64,000 nucleotides of DNA from Planctomycetaceae bacterium (GCA_021732785.1 JAKFUG010000022.1:1-64000), one strand, 5' to 3'. Counted from the stretch's first letter, positions 1 to 9,350 are shown. Notes: generated by a model not told the origin, from the sequence alone. A program made the numbers and translations.

Positions 1-3
1 ATC

Positions 4-65
4 AGCCAGACTCCTTTCCCGCTGACGCGTGCTCAGTGGAGTAAACCGGGGAGTCTGGCTTTTTT
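4..65 (+). terminator. Rho-independent terminator of a gene upstream of the window
   Basis: An 11-nt perfect inverted repeat (4-14 with 50-60, arm AGCCAGACTCC) is followed by a run of six T at 60-65. The loop is long (35 nt), so the fold is less certain than the T-run suggests. It would end a plus-strand gene left of the window. Positions 66-211 hold nothing else I can support before the first gene. Confidence 0.6.
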
Positions 66-211
66 CATTTCTCCTCTTCTGCGTAAAGACCGCTTTTCCT
101 CGCACAGAAATCCGTCACGGCGTTGCCGTGACGGGGGCATGTGGAAGTTACTTCTGGCTCTGGAGTGGCTATGTTAAGTGCGACGACTCACCGCGACCTC
201 AAGAGGATAAC

Positions 212-1630
212 ATGGCTCAACGAATCGTGCTGGTGACGGCGACATGGCTGATGGTGGCGGCGGTGACATTCGCGGCGGAACCCGTGTTGCAGTTGGCGAC
301 CTTCCGAGCGGACGTGACGCCACCGATCGGTGACGGGCCGTGTGTCGGGTTCATGCCGAAGGTCGACAGCGTCGAGCATCCGCTCGAATTGCGCGGCATC
401 GTGTTGCGAGCGAACGGACAGACGTTTGTCATCGCGGCGATTGATTATCAGGGTCTGTGCAATTCGAGCGACGATGAGTTCCGCCGTCGCATGTCCGATG
501 CGGCGGGGACGACGCCCGGTCGTGTAGCATTGCAGTCGCTGCATCAGCACACGGCTCCGGTGTTGGACGCGGACGCGATGCGGCTTCTGCACGGCGACGA
601 CAGCGAGCCGTTGCGGCAGCATCTGGCATTCACGACTCAGATGGCCGAACGGGCGGCGAAAGCAATTCGCGAGGCGTTGCCGCAATTGAAGCCGGTGACG
701 CGCATCGTCGGATCGCGGGCGAAGGCCGAGCGACTCGCGTCCAACCGCCGCGTCCCTCAGCCGGATGGCAGCTTGCTCGTGCGCGGCAGCGGGACGCGCG
801 ATCCGAAGTTGCAGGAGGCTCCCGAAGGCTTGATCGACCCGTGGCTACGAACCGTCACGTTCTTCGAGGCCGAACGGCCGATCGCACAACTGCATTACTA
901 CGCGATGCACCCGCAGAGCTTTTACGGCGACGCCCGCATCTCGTGGGACGTCCCCGGCCTCGCGCGGCAGCGATTGGAGCAGGAGACCGGCGTCTTTCAG
1001 GTTTACTTCACCGGCTGCGGCGGCAACATCGGCATGGGGAAGTACAACGACGCGACTCGCGCCGCTCGCGAGCAGCTCACCGATCGGATGTTCGACGCGA
1101 TGCGCCGTTCCGCGCGAGTCGCCGCCGGTGGTGAAGTGACCGAGACCGAGAAGCGCGACGCGACCGTTGAAGTGCGATCGCTCAAGCCGTCCGAAATTGC
1201 TTGGGATCAGGCCGACTTGCGATTCACTGTGCGTGAAGACGGACCCTTCAGCGCCGCGGCGATCCGCGAGAAACTGCAAGCCGGACGTCCCTTCACGGAA
1301 CGTATGACCGCTGCGATGTGGTCCGCCTGGGCCGCGCGATTGAACGCGGGGCATCGCGTGTCGGTCTCGCGGTTGAAGCTCGGCTCGCTGCAACTGGTGC
1401 ATCTGCCGGGCGAGCCGTTCGTTGAGTTTCAGTTGTTCGCGCAACAAGTCGCCGCCGATTCGTTCGTTTGCGTCGCCGGCTACGGTGAGTGCGGTGTCTG
1501 GTACTACGGCCCCGACTCGATCTTTCGCGACCGAGGGGGCTACGAACAAACCTGGTCCCTCACCGGCCCGTGCCAGGCGTCCGTCGAGGCCGTGTTGAAT
1601 CAATTGCTGTCACCACGGAAAATGCAATGA
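212..1630 (+). CDS. Secreted neutral/alkaline ceramidase-like protein
   Basis: 472 aa. The open frame extends upstream to 29, but the ATG at 212 has AGAGGAT just before it and opens a clear Sec signal peptide (MAQRIVLVTATWLMVAAVTFAAE), so I start there. After the signal comes 'RADVTPPIG', the usual opening of the ceramidase-like N-terminal domain used widely by planctomycetes. Conserved-looking metal or active-site stretches are 'LHQHTAPVLD', 'YYAMHPQSFYG', 'FTGCGGNIGMG' and 'GYGECGVWYYGP'. The family hydrolyses amide or ester bonds of lipids, but in planctomycetes the substrate is generally unknown, so function is inferred from the fold only. It is probably periplasmic. The next gene starts 23 bp downstream and may be co-transcribed. 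Confidence 0.75.
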   Translation: MAQRIVLVTATWLMVAAVTFAAEPVLQLATFRADVTPPIGDGPCVGFMPKVDSVEHPLELRGIVLRANGQTFVIAAIDYQGLCNSSDDEFRRRMSDAAGTTPGRVALQSLHQHTAPVLDADAMRLLHGDDSEPLRQHLAFTTQMAERAAKAIREALPQLKPVTRIVGSRAKAERLASNRRVPQPDGSLLVRGSGTRDPKLQEAPEGLIDPWLRTVTFFEAERPIAQLHYYAMHPQSFYGDARISWDVPGLARQRLEQETGVFQVYFTGCGGNIGMGKYNDATRAAREQLTDRMFDAMRRSARVAAGGEVTETEKRDATVEVRSLKPSEIAWDQADLRFTVREDGPFSAAAIREKLQAGRPFTERMTAAMWSAWAARLNAGHRVSVSRLKLGSLQLVHLPGEPFVEFQLFAQQVAADSFVCVAGYGECGVWYYGPDSIFRDRGGYEQTWSLTGPCQASVEAVLNQLLSPRKMQ

Positions 1631-1653
1631 CTTTGAACAGACAAGGAATCCTC

Positions 1654-2310
1654 ATGCTCACTTCGATGAAGTTTGTTGTGCCGATGTTCGTTTCGCTGTG
1701 TGCTCTCACGCCCGCTCTCAAGGCGGACGAAACGGACGCTAAGAAGATCGTCGAGCAGGTCGTGAAGACGGCTGGGGGCGAAGAGAAATTGCTCACGCTC
1801 TTTCGTTTTCGCGAGCGGGTGCTCATCACTTCGACGCCGGCCGCGCCGGTCACAGCGGATGAGAAGGAGAATCGAACGTCGGTCGTGCAAGTGTCCGGCG
1901 ATTGGTGGATCGGCAAGGACAAACGGGACAAGGATAAAGTCCGAGTCCTGTGCTGGGCTTGGAGTCTGCGGATTCTGCTCGACCCGAAATCCAAGGTCGA
2001 TGCGATCGCCGAGACGATGGTGGCCGGCAAACCCGCGTTCGGACTGCGAGTCTCCGAGTCGGCCAAGGAGCCGATCGACTTGCTGTTCGACAAGGACACG
2101 AACCGGCTGGTCGCCATCGACTACACCGACACGCGGCACGTTTTCAGCGAATGGAAGATGACCACCGAGGGCCATCATTATCCGTCGCACGTCGCCGGAT
2201 ACCGCTTCACGAACCGAGCCGCCGGAATGCTCAACGAGAAGCAGTGGTATCAAACCGACGTCTTGGAACTGACGCCGCTCAAGGAACTGCCGGCGGAGTT
2301 GTCGAAGTAA
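1654..2310 (+). CDS. Small exported protein of unknown function
   Basis: 218 aa. An ATG at 1627 overlaps the previous stop (ATGA), but the ATG at 1654 has a better ribosome site (AAGGA, 7-8 nt upstream) and starts directly at a signal peptide (MLTSMKFVVPMFVSLCALTPALKAD). The mature part begins with a charged helix ('KKIVEQVVKTAGGEEKL') and continues as predicted beta strands with 'GKPAFGLRVS' and 'LFDKDTNRLVAIDYTDT', reminiscent of LolA/LppX-like or outer-membrane-lipoprotein-sorting folds that many planctomycete small exported proteins share. I cannot assign a role. It probably shares a transcript with the ceramidase-like gene upstream. Confidence 0.7.
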   Translation: MLTSMKFVVPMFVSLCALTPALKADETDAKKIVEQVVKTAGGEEKLLTLFRFRERVLITSTPAAPVTADEKENRTSVVQVSGDWWIGKDKRDKDKVRVLCWAWSLRILLDPKSKVDAIAETMVAGKPAFGLRVSESAKEPIDLLFDKDTNRLVAIDYTDTRHVFSEWKMTTEGHHYPSHVAGYRFTNRAAGMLNEKQWYQTDVLELTPLKELPAELSK

Positions 2311-2330
2311 CACACATCGCAGCCAGTCGG

Positions 2331-2732
2331 TGTGAGTTTGCGTGGAATCAACGCAGCGCGGCCGGGTCGCTCCGGATTCCCGTGACCCTCGGCCCCTGCG
2401 ATGGTCGATTGTTGATGGCCGTGCCCAAACCGATCGCCGGTCTGTCGGTCACCGGACCTGACCAAGTTGCGCGAGGTCAATCGTGGACCGGCCGCATCGC
2501 CGTGCAGGATGCCGACAGCCAGCCACTCGATGCCGTCATCCCGTTGCATGTTGAAATCTTTGACAGCGAAGGCCGACTCTCCGAGTTCAGTGGTCACTAC
2601 GCAGCCGTCGGCGGCACTCTGGAGCTGTCGTTGGATCTCGCGGCGAACGATCAGCCCGGTGCCTGGGAACTCCGCGTTCACGAATTGGCGTCGGGACAAC
2701 ACGCCTCAAAATATTTCCGTGTGAGCAAATAG
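2331..2732 (+). pseudogene. C-terminal remnant of a larger exported protein
   Basis: About 130 codons are open in a frame that upstream runs into the coding sequence of the previous gene, and no start codon with a ribosome site precedes the conserved-looking part. The translation (from 'EFAWNQRSAAGS' through 'RLLMAVPKPIAGL', 'ARGQSWTGRIAVQD' and 'GAWELRVHELASGQ' to the stop) reads like the beta-sandwich C-terminus of a long secreted protein. The rest is missing, so I call it a gene remnant left by a deletion. Alternative: a short protein started at an internal ATG near 2414. The 80 bp after it lead to the next gene. Confidence 0.5.
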
Positions 2733-2812
2733 AATTCCTGAATTCCCGCTGATTCAGAGAGGCCGCAGATTTGTCTTCTCTGTGGGTTTTCTGAATCTGT
2801 GGGGGTAATGAA

Positions 2813-5731
2813 ATGAGGTTTGTTGTGAATCGTGCAATTGGGCTGATGTTGATTGTGGTGACGTTCTCGGCGGTGGAATTGCGGGCGGAGTCGCCCGCGA
2901 TTCGATCCGGCAAGGGTTGGGCCATTTATGCACAGCGTGAGCCGGCGGATTGGACGAAGTTGATCGTCGGCGGGAATCTCGTGGCGAAGAAGTTGGTGAC
3001 ACCAGAGGCGGCACCGAACGATCACAACACTGGCCGCGATTTGCTGCATCTCACCGACGGCGTCTTGGCTGGGGCGGAAGGGCGGATGTGGAGCGACAAA
3101 CGCGCGATGGGTTGGGCTTATCAGCCGTATGTTCGGCTGAAGTTCGATCTCGGAAAGTCCGAACGAGTCGGGCAAGTCGTCATGCGGTTGCAGGTCATCA
3201 GCAAGGACAGCACGCTTCCCGGCACGATCACGGTTTCGCTGAGCGACGATGGCAAAGAGTTCTCGCCGGTTCGCAAGTTGTCTGTTCGCACGAAGCCGGA
3301 TGACGATGCGGCGGCGACTTATGAATCGCTGCCGTTCGATCCGCCGGGGATTTATGCCGTTGTCTTGGATGTCGGCTATCAGGCTCGCTTCGTGCAATTG
3401 GATTTCGCGTTGCGTGGCACGATGGTGACGGACGAGTTGGCGATCGTGCCGGCGGTGGGTGAGGTCAAGCCGATTCCGCCGCCGCCAGTCATCACGACCG
3501 AGTACCGCGGCTACGTCTTTGATCGCCGCGATCAGTTTCGGAAGATGATCGCTCCGGGGAATCTGTTGGCGGGGCGCGAGCTGCGTTACTCGCCGCAGCC
3601 GACGCAGTATCTCAACATCGACGACGACGATCCGCGTCAGTTGACCGATGGGAAATTCAGCGAGCGAATCGACGATGCGATCTGGTTCGACCGAACTTGC
3701 GTCGGCTGGCAGGGACCGCCGCAGGCGACGATCTTCGCCGATCTCGGTGCGCAACAACCGATCGACTCAGTCGTGATTCGGCTGCTCGGCGGAGCCGCAC
3801 AGAACGCGCTGGAGTTCCCGGATGAGATTCGTGTGCTGCTTAGTGAGGACGGACTCGAATGCCACTTGGCCGCGTCGCGGCATAAGCGCGGGTTGGATGA
3901 TCTCTCGGCCGATGCGTATCACCTGCCGGAAGAGAAGATCGCCTGGGTTCATAACTTTCGATTGCCGGTGAAACAGAAAGCTCGGCATGTCGCCGTGCAG
4001 ATTCTTCACAAGAAGCAGTACATGGTCAGCGACGAGCTGGCCGTGGTGCGCGGGGCCGACAGCCTCCCGGTGTTTCAGCCGAAGGCGGACACGCGAGTCG
4101 CCATCGTCACGGACGGCGTCGCCTTCACGCCGGTGTGGGACAACGTGCAACCGATCTGCCAGAACCTGCCGCTCCGTTCGCGATTGGAAAAGCAGGACGC
4201 TCGGTCGGGAGACAAGTTCGACAAGCCCTGCAAAATCCTGCTCGACCTGCCGGAGACGTTGAAGTTCGCGACGGCCGGCATCACCCCGACGGAAGTCAAA
4301 CACGACGGCCGCACCTTCCGGCGTTACGCGATCAACTGGGCGGGCGAAGGGACCGATTTCCTTTTGCAAAGCCTGTTGCCGGCGGGCGAGACCGATGTGC
4401 TCTACACATCCGGCGACAGCGGCAACGGGCCGGAGAACGAACGGCGCATCGTGTGGAAGTCGCTGTTCATTCCCCCCGCGCGCGTTCCCAAACGTCTGCA
4501 CGTCAGCCTGTCGTGGGCCGAATCGGTGCAGCTTTACAAGACGTGGCCGAATTACTTGCAGGCTCAGCGGCATCTGGGCTTCAACGCCGTCGGCACGATG
4601 CCCTGCTATTGGCAACAAGCCAATGTCCCCGAATACCAAACGATCTTGAAGGAGATTCGGAAGCAGGGCTTTCAGATCGTGCAGATCGAATCGCCCGCCG
4701 GAGCGATTGAGGTCGATCGCAAGCAACAAGAGACGATGTCGAATTACGCCGATGGCAAGTTCGCCGACATCTGCCCGGCCTATCGCGGCCAGTTCTACAA
4801 GAAGGAGCACGCCAGCTTCGCTCAGGCTGCGGTTTGGATTCAGCCGGACCTGATCTTCTACGACATCGAGGCGTACTGGCGCGGAGCCACGAATGCTCTT
4901 TACTGCCAACGCTGTCGGGAACGTTTTCAGTCCGGGAAGTTCAAAGACTGGGACGCCTACAACGCCGCGATGGGCCGCGAGATTCATCTCGACATGAAAA
5001 CCGCGATCGAAAAGTCACTGGCTGATGCGGGCATCAATCGACCGATCGTCTACGGCAGCTACCGCACCGAACCGATCACACCGCTCAACGACGGCCTGTT
5101 CGCGTTCGACAACACCTACCCCGACCTGCTGCAAATGGCGATGCCCAGCCTGTACGTCGCCGGCAACGCACAGGCTGTTGCCGAGAGCATCTCCGCCAAC
5201 CGCGCGAAGATGAAAACCAACGACATCATCCCGTGGCTGAGCACCGGCTGTTACGGCGAATACGACCCGTTGCGGACTCGCGACATGATCCTCGAAGCGT
5301 TCGCGAACGGCTCGCGCGGCGTGACCTACTACTGGTACGGCCACTTCGACGCGGCCCATTTCAAATCGCACGCCGAAGCCATCAACATTGTCGCCCCCAT
5401 CGAAGACCTCTTCATGGACGGTACTCCGCTGACCGGCCTTAAATGCAGCCACGACAAACTCAAAGTCTGCGGCATGGGCTTGAACGGCGAACAGGCGGTG
5501 CTGGTCTCGAACTATCAGGGAGTCCCGCGCGGAACGAACGTGACGATTCACTCGTCCGCTGCACGCAACACGCCGGTTCGCGACCTGCACTCCGGCAAGA
5601 GAATCGGTGTGGTCCAGACAGACGGTTCATTCACAGTCGCGCTCGATGAGTTTACCGCTCACATGTATTACCTCGGACGCACGTACGAAGCTGATGCCAC
5701 TCAACCGACAGCGAACCGAAGTTCAGAATGA
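2813..5731 (+). CDS. Large exported protein with two F5/8-like modules and a glycosidase-like C-terminal part
   Basis: 972 aa with an N-terminal signal peptide ending near residue 26 (...SAVELRAES). Two similar modules follow: about 45-210 ('LTDGVLAG', 'YVRLKFDLGKSERVGQVVMRL', 'ITVSLSDDGKEFSPV') and about 240-420 ('LTDGKFSERIDDAIWFDRTCVGW', 'IRVLLSEDGLE', 'ARHVAVQILHK'). Both look like discoidin (F5/8 type C) carbohydrate-binding folds. From about 560 the protein resembles a (beta/alpha)-barrel glycoside hydrolase, with 'DLIFYDIEAYWRG' carrying candidate acidic catalytic residues, a CxxC ('YCQRCRERF') and 'GSRGVTYYWYGHFD'. A small beta domain closes the protein. No known GH family comes to mind; carbohydrate degradation outside the cytoplasm is an inference. 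It is flanked by gene remnants on both sides. Confidence 0.7.
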   Translation: MRFVVNRAIGLMLIVVTFSAVELRAESPAIRSGKGWAIYAQREPADWTKLIVGGNLVAKKLVTPEAAPNDHNTGRDLLHLTDGVLAGAEGRMWSDKRAMGWAYQPYVRLKFDLGKSERVGQVVMRLQVISKDSTLPGTITVSLSDDGKEFSPVRKLSVRTKPDDDAAATYESLPFDPPGIYAVVLDVGYQARFVQLDFALRGTMVTDELAIVPAVGEVKPIPPPPVITTEYRGYVFDRRDQFRKMIAPGNLLAGRELRYSPQPTQYLNIDDDDPRQLTDGKFSERIDDAIWFDRTCVGWQGPPQATIFADLGAQQPIDSVVIRLLGGAAQNALEFPDEIRVLLSEDGLECHLAASRHKRGLDDLSADAYHLPEEKIAWVHNFRLPVKQKARHVAVQILHKKQYMVSDELAVVRGADSLPVFQPKADTRVAIVTDGVAFTPVWDNVQPICQNLPLRSRLEKQDARSGDKFDKPCKILLDLPETLKFATAGITPTEVKHDGRTFRRYAINWAGEGTDFLLQSLLPAGETDVLYTSGDSGNGPENERRIVWKSLFIPPARVPKRLHVSLSWAESVQLYKTWPNYLQAQRHLGFNAVGTMPCYWQQANVPEYQTILKEIRKQGFQIVQIESPAGAIEVDRKQQETMSNYADGKFADICPAYRGQFYKKEHASFAQAAVWIQPDLIFYDIEAYWRGATNALYCQRCRERFQSGKFKDWDAYNAAMGREIHLDMKTAIEKSLADAGINRPIVYGSYRTEPITPLNDGLFAFDNTYPDLLQMAMPSLYVAGNAQAVAESISANRAKMKTNDIIPWLSTGCYGEYDPLRTRDMILEAFANGSRGVTYYWYGHFDAAHFKSHAEAINIVAPIEDLFMDGTPLTGLKCSHDKLKVCGMGLNGEQAVLVSNYQGVPRGTNVTIHSSAARNTPVRDLHSGKRIGVVQTDGSFTVALDEFTAHMYYLGRTYEADATQPTANRSSE

Positions 5732-5740
5732 CTCGATTGT

Positions 5741-6087
5741 TGGCTCCTCTTACTGCATCAATCGCTATCAAATCAGCCAATCTCGGAATACGTCCGAATT
5801 GGTCTTGGTTCGCCGATCGATCATTACGGCGAGCGAGGTTGCAACGGTTTCGGTATCGCAGATATGTGCGGCGGAGTCTGGGAGGTCATTCTCGACGACT
5901 TCGGTCCCAAGGAGGGCATGAAGAGCTGCATGTCGTCACGGAATATCCGCGACCGGTCTGCTGCGGCGTCAATTATTTTGATGTTCCCGGCAACGCTCGC
6001 TGTGCGGTGCGTCTCGGAATGCAAAGCCCCAGCTACTCCGACTCGCGCGACGGATTCCGGATCTGCCTGGGCCTGCCACGACGCTGA
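5741..6087 (+). pseudogene. Frameshifted remnant of a formylglycine-generating-enzyme (FGE-sulfatase) domain protein
   Basis: Two frames give pieces of one FGE-sulfatase C-terminus. Around 5800-5900, frame 2 reads 'DHYGERGCNGFGIADMCGG' followed by VWEV, matching the family's GL-YDM-GNVWEW region. From about 5960 to the stop at 6087, frame 1 reads 'YFDVPGNARCAVRLG' and 'DSRDGFRICL', matching the family's 'RGGS...R.A.R....P......GFR' end. The frame change lies between about 5900 and 5955. A piece near 5741-5780 ('YCINRYQIS', third frame) could be a further fragment but is weak. No full-length open frame exists, so this is a decayed gene end abutting the stop of the preceding gene. Confidence 0.6.
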
Positions 6088-6479
6088 GTGCCCCCAGAAT
6101 CACGACTCGCATCTGATCAGTGACTGTGCGGTTTTTTCGGCGTTTGCCATTCGAAGACGGCGTAGTCGTGCAGTTAACCGGCTCGATGCGAGGATTTTGG
6201 GACGACGGTATGGCGACAATTAGATTTCCCGACGCGGAAGGATAATTGTCGTCGAACAGACGACCGCCTTTCTGAATGATTTCTACACTTCATCGACCGT
6301 TCCGTACTCGAATTCGCAAAGACACGATACGATCAAGCCTTGTGTTCAGGGCTGCATCAGAGAGTCCTTACGAAGAGGGTTGGTTCCAGCGTATTTCAGC
6401 CGGTCGTTAAGATGTCCCCGTCGAACTGAAGGAATCCCGGGCCTCAATTTCTCTTTCGCTTTCATTCGGCAGGAAACGC
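6088..6479. other. Intergenic region without a recognisable gene
   Basis: About 390 bp between the FGE remnant and the sterol desaturase family gene. Small open frames here lack ribosome sites and protein-like composition. The ribosome site of the next gene (AGGAAACGC before the ATG at 6480) is at its right end. I see no RNA gene or palindrome. Confidence 0.4.
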
Positions 6480-7655
6480 ATGACCTTACTCCGTGATGAT
6501 TTGGAATCCGCCACCGATCAGCGGTATTTCGGTTCCGGGTGGATCAGTGGTGCGTGGGCGTTCGTCCTGTCGGTGCTGGCTTTGGGAACCGTTCTCTGCC
6601 TGCGTTATCCCGATTCCCTGTCTGCGCCCGAGGCCCGCGACCTGTACCGGTCGTTGCCGATTCGACTGACCCTGCAACTGGTGATGATCGTCGGGTTTCT
6701 GTTCGCCGCGGCCAGCTTGTCTCTGCGGAAGAAGAAGGTTCTTGGCACCACGGCGATGGGTTTAATTCTGCTGGCTGCAGCGCTTGGTGGCCCCCGGGCA
6801 GAATCTCGATTCAGCAGTTCCAGCGATCTGTATTTCGGCCTCGATTTTTTCCTGTTGAACCTGATCTTTCTGGGCTTGGTCTTCGTCCCGATCGAACGCG
6901 TCCTGGGAAAGCGTGAGCAACCGATTTTCAGGGCCGATTGGCGCGAAGACTTGTTGTATTTTCTGATTGGCAGTTTGCTGGTTCAAGGGCTGACGTATCT
7001 GTCGCTGGCCCCGTCGAAGGCAATTCTGACGCGGACTTCCGAAGCTCCATTCCGCAGTTTCGTCGCCAGCCAACCCGCGATTCTGCAACTCTTTGAAATC
7101 ATGCTGCTGACAGACCTGGTGCAATATGCGGTTCATCGAGCATTCCACCATTTTTCCTGGCTGTGGCGCTTTCATGCGATCCATCATTCCGCTCCGGTAA
7201 TGGATTGGCTGGCCTCGTCCCGCATGCACCTGATGGAAGTCGTCTGTCTGAGGGCCTTCACGGTGATGCCCATGTACGTGCTGGGGTTCTCGCAAACGGC
7301 CCTGTATGGCTACATCGTGATCGTCTACTTCTGGTCCGCGATGGTTCATTCCAACGTCCGGCTGAATCTGGGGTCAATTGAGTCGTGGGTGGTCACACCG
7401 CGGTATCACCACTGGCATCACGGTCTCGAACGGGAAGCCATCGACGTCAATTTTGCGGTTCATTTCCCCATGATCGACCGCATCTTTCGGACCTATTACC
7501 TTCCGGCCGACAAGTGGCCCGCCGGTTATGGAGTTTTGAAACCGGAAATCCCCAAGGGCTATGGGAAGCAATTGCTCTTTCCACTGGGCGTTTTTCGGAC
7601 GCCAAAACGGGAAAGTCCGGAACCGGCCGCCGAAATGCCGGCGAACATGGACTAA
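6480..7655 (+). CDS. Sterol desaturase / fatty acid hydroxylase superfamily membrane protein
   Basis: 391 aa; ATG preceded by AGGAAACG. Several hydrophobic segments precede the catalytic part (about 20-40, 62-82, 90-105, 118-137, 155-172). The di-iron histidine motifs of the superfamily are present: 'HRAFHH' near 219, 'HAIHHSAPVMDW' near 233 and 'YHHWHHG' near 308. Family members use non-haem di-iron and O2 to hydroxylate or desaturate lipids or sterols in the membrane; the substrate here cannot be read from sequence. The gene stands alone between an empty upstream region and the parvulin gene. Confidence 0.88.
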   Translation: MTLLRDDLESATDQRYFGSGWISGAWAFVLSVLALGTVLCLRYPDSLSAPEARDLYRSLPIRLTLQLVMIVGFLFAAASLSLRKKKVLGTTAMGLILLAAALGGPRAESRFSSSSDLYFGLDFFLLNLIFLGLVFVPIERVLGKREQPIFRADWREDLLYFLIGSLLVQGLTYLSLAPSKAILTRTSEAPFRSFVASQPAILQLFEIMLLTDLVQYAVHRAFHHFSWLWRFHAIHHSAPVMDWLASSRMHLMEVVCLRAFTVMPMYVLGFSQTALYGYIVIVYFWSAMVHSNVRLNLGSIESWVVTPRYHHWHHGLEREAIDVNFAVHFPMIDRIFRTYYLPADKWPAGYGVLKPEIPKGYGKQLLFPLGVFRTPKRESPEPAAEMPANMD

Positions 7656-7904
7656 CACCCCGATCGGGCATTTCTAATCCGTCGGTCGGGGGCGAATCGC
7701 TCCGCGCGGGCTTGGGGACTTTCTCCTCGGCCGCGGCATTTCGGCAGTTTCCGCCCCTGCTGAATCTTTCCGGCAGGGAAAAATCGAACTTGACCCGTTT
7801 TTTTGTAACTTCTATAAGCCCGCTGCACACAGGGTAGGCGCTGGCCCCAAGGGGGGGTCGATACCGTCGGGCCCGTGATCCTCAAGGTTCGGAGAGGGAT
7901 TGAC

Positions 7905-9014
7905 ATGGGTGAAGGGAATCACCAGCCGACCGCTACTAAGCCGTCGACAACGAATCGCATGGGACTTGTGATTGGCGGCACCGTCACCGTTCTGCTCGCG
8001 GGGCTGGTGCTGATGCAAACCTTCCGCGCCCAGCCGGGACAGGCCGCCTCAGAACCGACGGCCAAACCCGCCGCGCCGGTGAAGAAGCCGGATTACCTCG
8101 CCCGTGTCGGCAAGGAATCCATCTCGTACGATCTCGTCGCCCAGGAAGCTGTGTCCCGTCACGGCAAGGAAATTCTCGAAGACCTGATCAACCGCATGAT
8201 CATTCAGCAGAAATGCGAAGAAGCGGGGGTGATGGTCACGGAAGCGGAAATCGACAACGAAGTCGGCCGCATTGCCAAGCGGTTCAACCTCGCCCAGGAC
8301 CAGTGGTACAACATGCTGCAGGCCGAGCGGAACATCTCGCCGCAGCAGTATCGCCAAAGCGTGATCTGGCCCATGCTGTCGCTGAAGAAGCTCGCCGGCG
8401 AGCAGGTTGACATCACGGAAGAAGAAATGAAGCAAGCCTTCGATCGCAGCTATGGCCCCCGCGTGAAAGCCCGTTTGATTCTGCTCGAAAATCAACGCCG
8501 GGCCCAGGAAGTCTGGGACAAGTGCAAGCAAAATCCCGACGATTTCGACAAGCTCGCCCAGGAATTCTCGGTGGATGCCAGCAGCCGAGCGCTCGGCGGC
8601 ACGATTCCCCCGATCCCGCGGTACTCGGGGAACGACACGCTGGAAAAAGCCGCGTTCCGGTTGAAGGACGGCGAAATCTCCGGCTTGATCGAATTGCAAA
8701 CCGGCCGCTATGCGATCCTGAAGTCGGAAGGCTTGACCGAATCGGTCGTCAAAGACATCGAAGAAGTGAAGGATCAGTTGTACGAAGAACTGCGTGAAGC
8801 GAAGACGCAGCAATCGGTCGCCAAAATCTTCGAACAAGTCAAGAAGGAGGTCCCGGTCGATAACTTCCTGACGCAGACCTCGACGGGTCCGCGCCGACCG
8901 TTCTCACAAGCCACGCCGGGTGCTATTCAACCCGCCAGTGCCGTGAAGCCTGCGGGTGCTGCCCGGACCGGAAGCACGACAAATGCCGCGGGGACCGCCA
9001 CGCTGCGGAAGTAG
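7905..9014 (+). CDS. Parvulin-type peptidyl-prolyl cis-trans isomerase, membrane anchored
   Basis: 369 aa from the ATG at 7905, which sits 8 nt after GGAGAGG; the longer frame from a GTG at 7875 lacks this. A single transmembrane anchor lies at about 20-40 ('MGLVIGGTVTVLLAGLVLM'). A SurA-N-like helical region follows ('ILEDLINRMIIQQKCEEAG', 'EAEIDNEV'), then the rotamase domain at about 190-285 ('VKARLILLENQRRAQEVW', 'FSVDASSRALGGTIPP', 'LKDGEISGLIELQTGRYAI'). The C-terminal 60 residues are Pro/Ala/Thr-rich and probably disordered. It likely acts as a chaperone on exported proteins. A strong terminator follows directly. Confidence 0.88.
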   Translation: MGEGNHQPTATKPSTTNRMGLVIGGTVTVLLAGLVLMQTFRAQPGQAASEPTAKPAAPVKKPDYLARVGKESISYDLVAQEAVSRHGKEILEDLINRMIIQQKCEEAGVMVTEAEIDNEVGRIAKRFNLAQDQWYNMLQAERNISPQQYRQSVIWPMLSLKKLAGEQVDITEEEMKQAFDRSYGPRVKARLILLENQRRAQEVWDKCKQNPDDFDKLAQEFSVDASSRALGGTIPPIPRYSGNDTLEKAAFRLKDGEISGLIELQTGRYAILKSEGLTESVVKDIEEVKDQLYEELREAKTQQSVAKIFEQVKKEVPVDNFLTQTSTGPRRPFSQATPGAIQPASAVKPAGAARTGSTTNAAGTATLRK

Positions 9015-9038
9015 CGTTTGTTTGCTGAACACGATTTC

Positions 9039-9077
9039 AACGGCTCAGTGCGCCCGAACCCGCACTGAGCCGTTTTT
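9039..9077 (+). terminator. Rho-independent terminator after the parvulin gene
   Basis: A perfect 14-nt inverted repeat (9039-9052 with 9061-9074, arm AACGGCTCAGTGCG), 8-nt loop, then T-run 9073-9077. It lies 25 bp after the parvulin stop, with correct polarity. Confidence 0.92.
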
Positions 9078-9116
9078 CGTTGGCTCACACGAATTCTGTG
9101 ATTGGGGACCGCGTTA

Positions 9117-9275
9117 ACAGGGCCCCCTCTCCCATGTCCGCGGGGAAGAAGGTGACCGATAAGCCGGATGAGAGGGCGTGCGCTTCAATACGCCTTCCAT
9201 CGCACACCGAGATAAAGACAGCCCCCTCACCCGAACCCTCTCCCCCGCGGACGGGGGAGAGGGGACCGGAGGCGG
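9117..9275. repeat. GC-rich palindromic intergenic element
   Basis: A 12-nt perfect palindrome (9236-9247 with 9252-9263, arm CCCTCTCCCCCG, 4-nt loop) is preceded at about 9119-9142 by a related CCCCCTCTCCCATGTCCGCGG string, suggesting a degenerate second arm or unit. There is no T-run and the parvulin gene already has a terminator, so it looks like a REP-type element rather than a terminator. Together with the terminator it fills the 336-bp gap before the SPFH gene. Confidence 0.6.
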
Positions 9276-9350
9276 TGATCCGGCGACAAGTTTGGTACGT
9301 TCTTCCCCAATGAGAAGCGAGACCATTACCGCGAATCACAGGACAAAATC

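Noticed and set aside
9080-9313. Small plus-strand open frame between the parvulin and SPFH genes
   Set aside because: It merely reads through the palindromic element and lacks a ribosome site.
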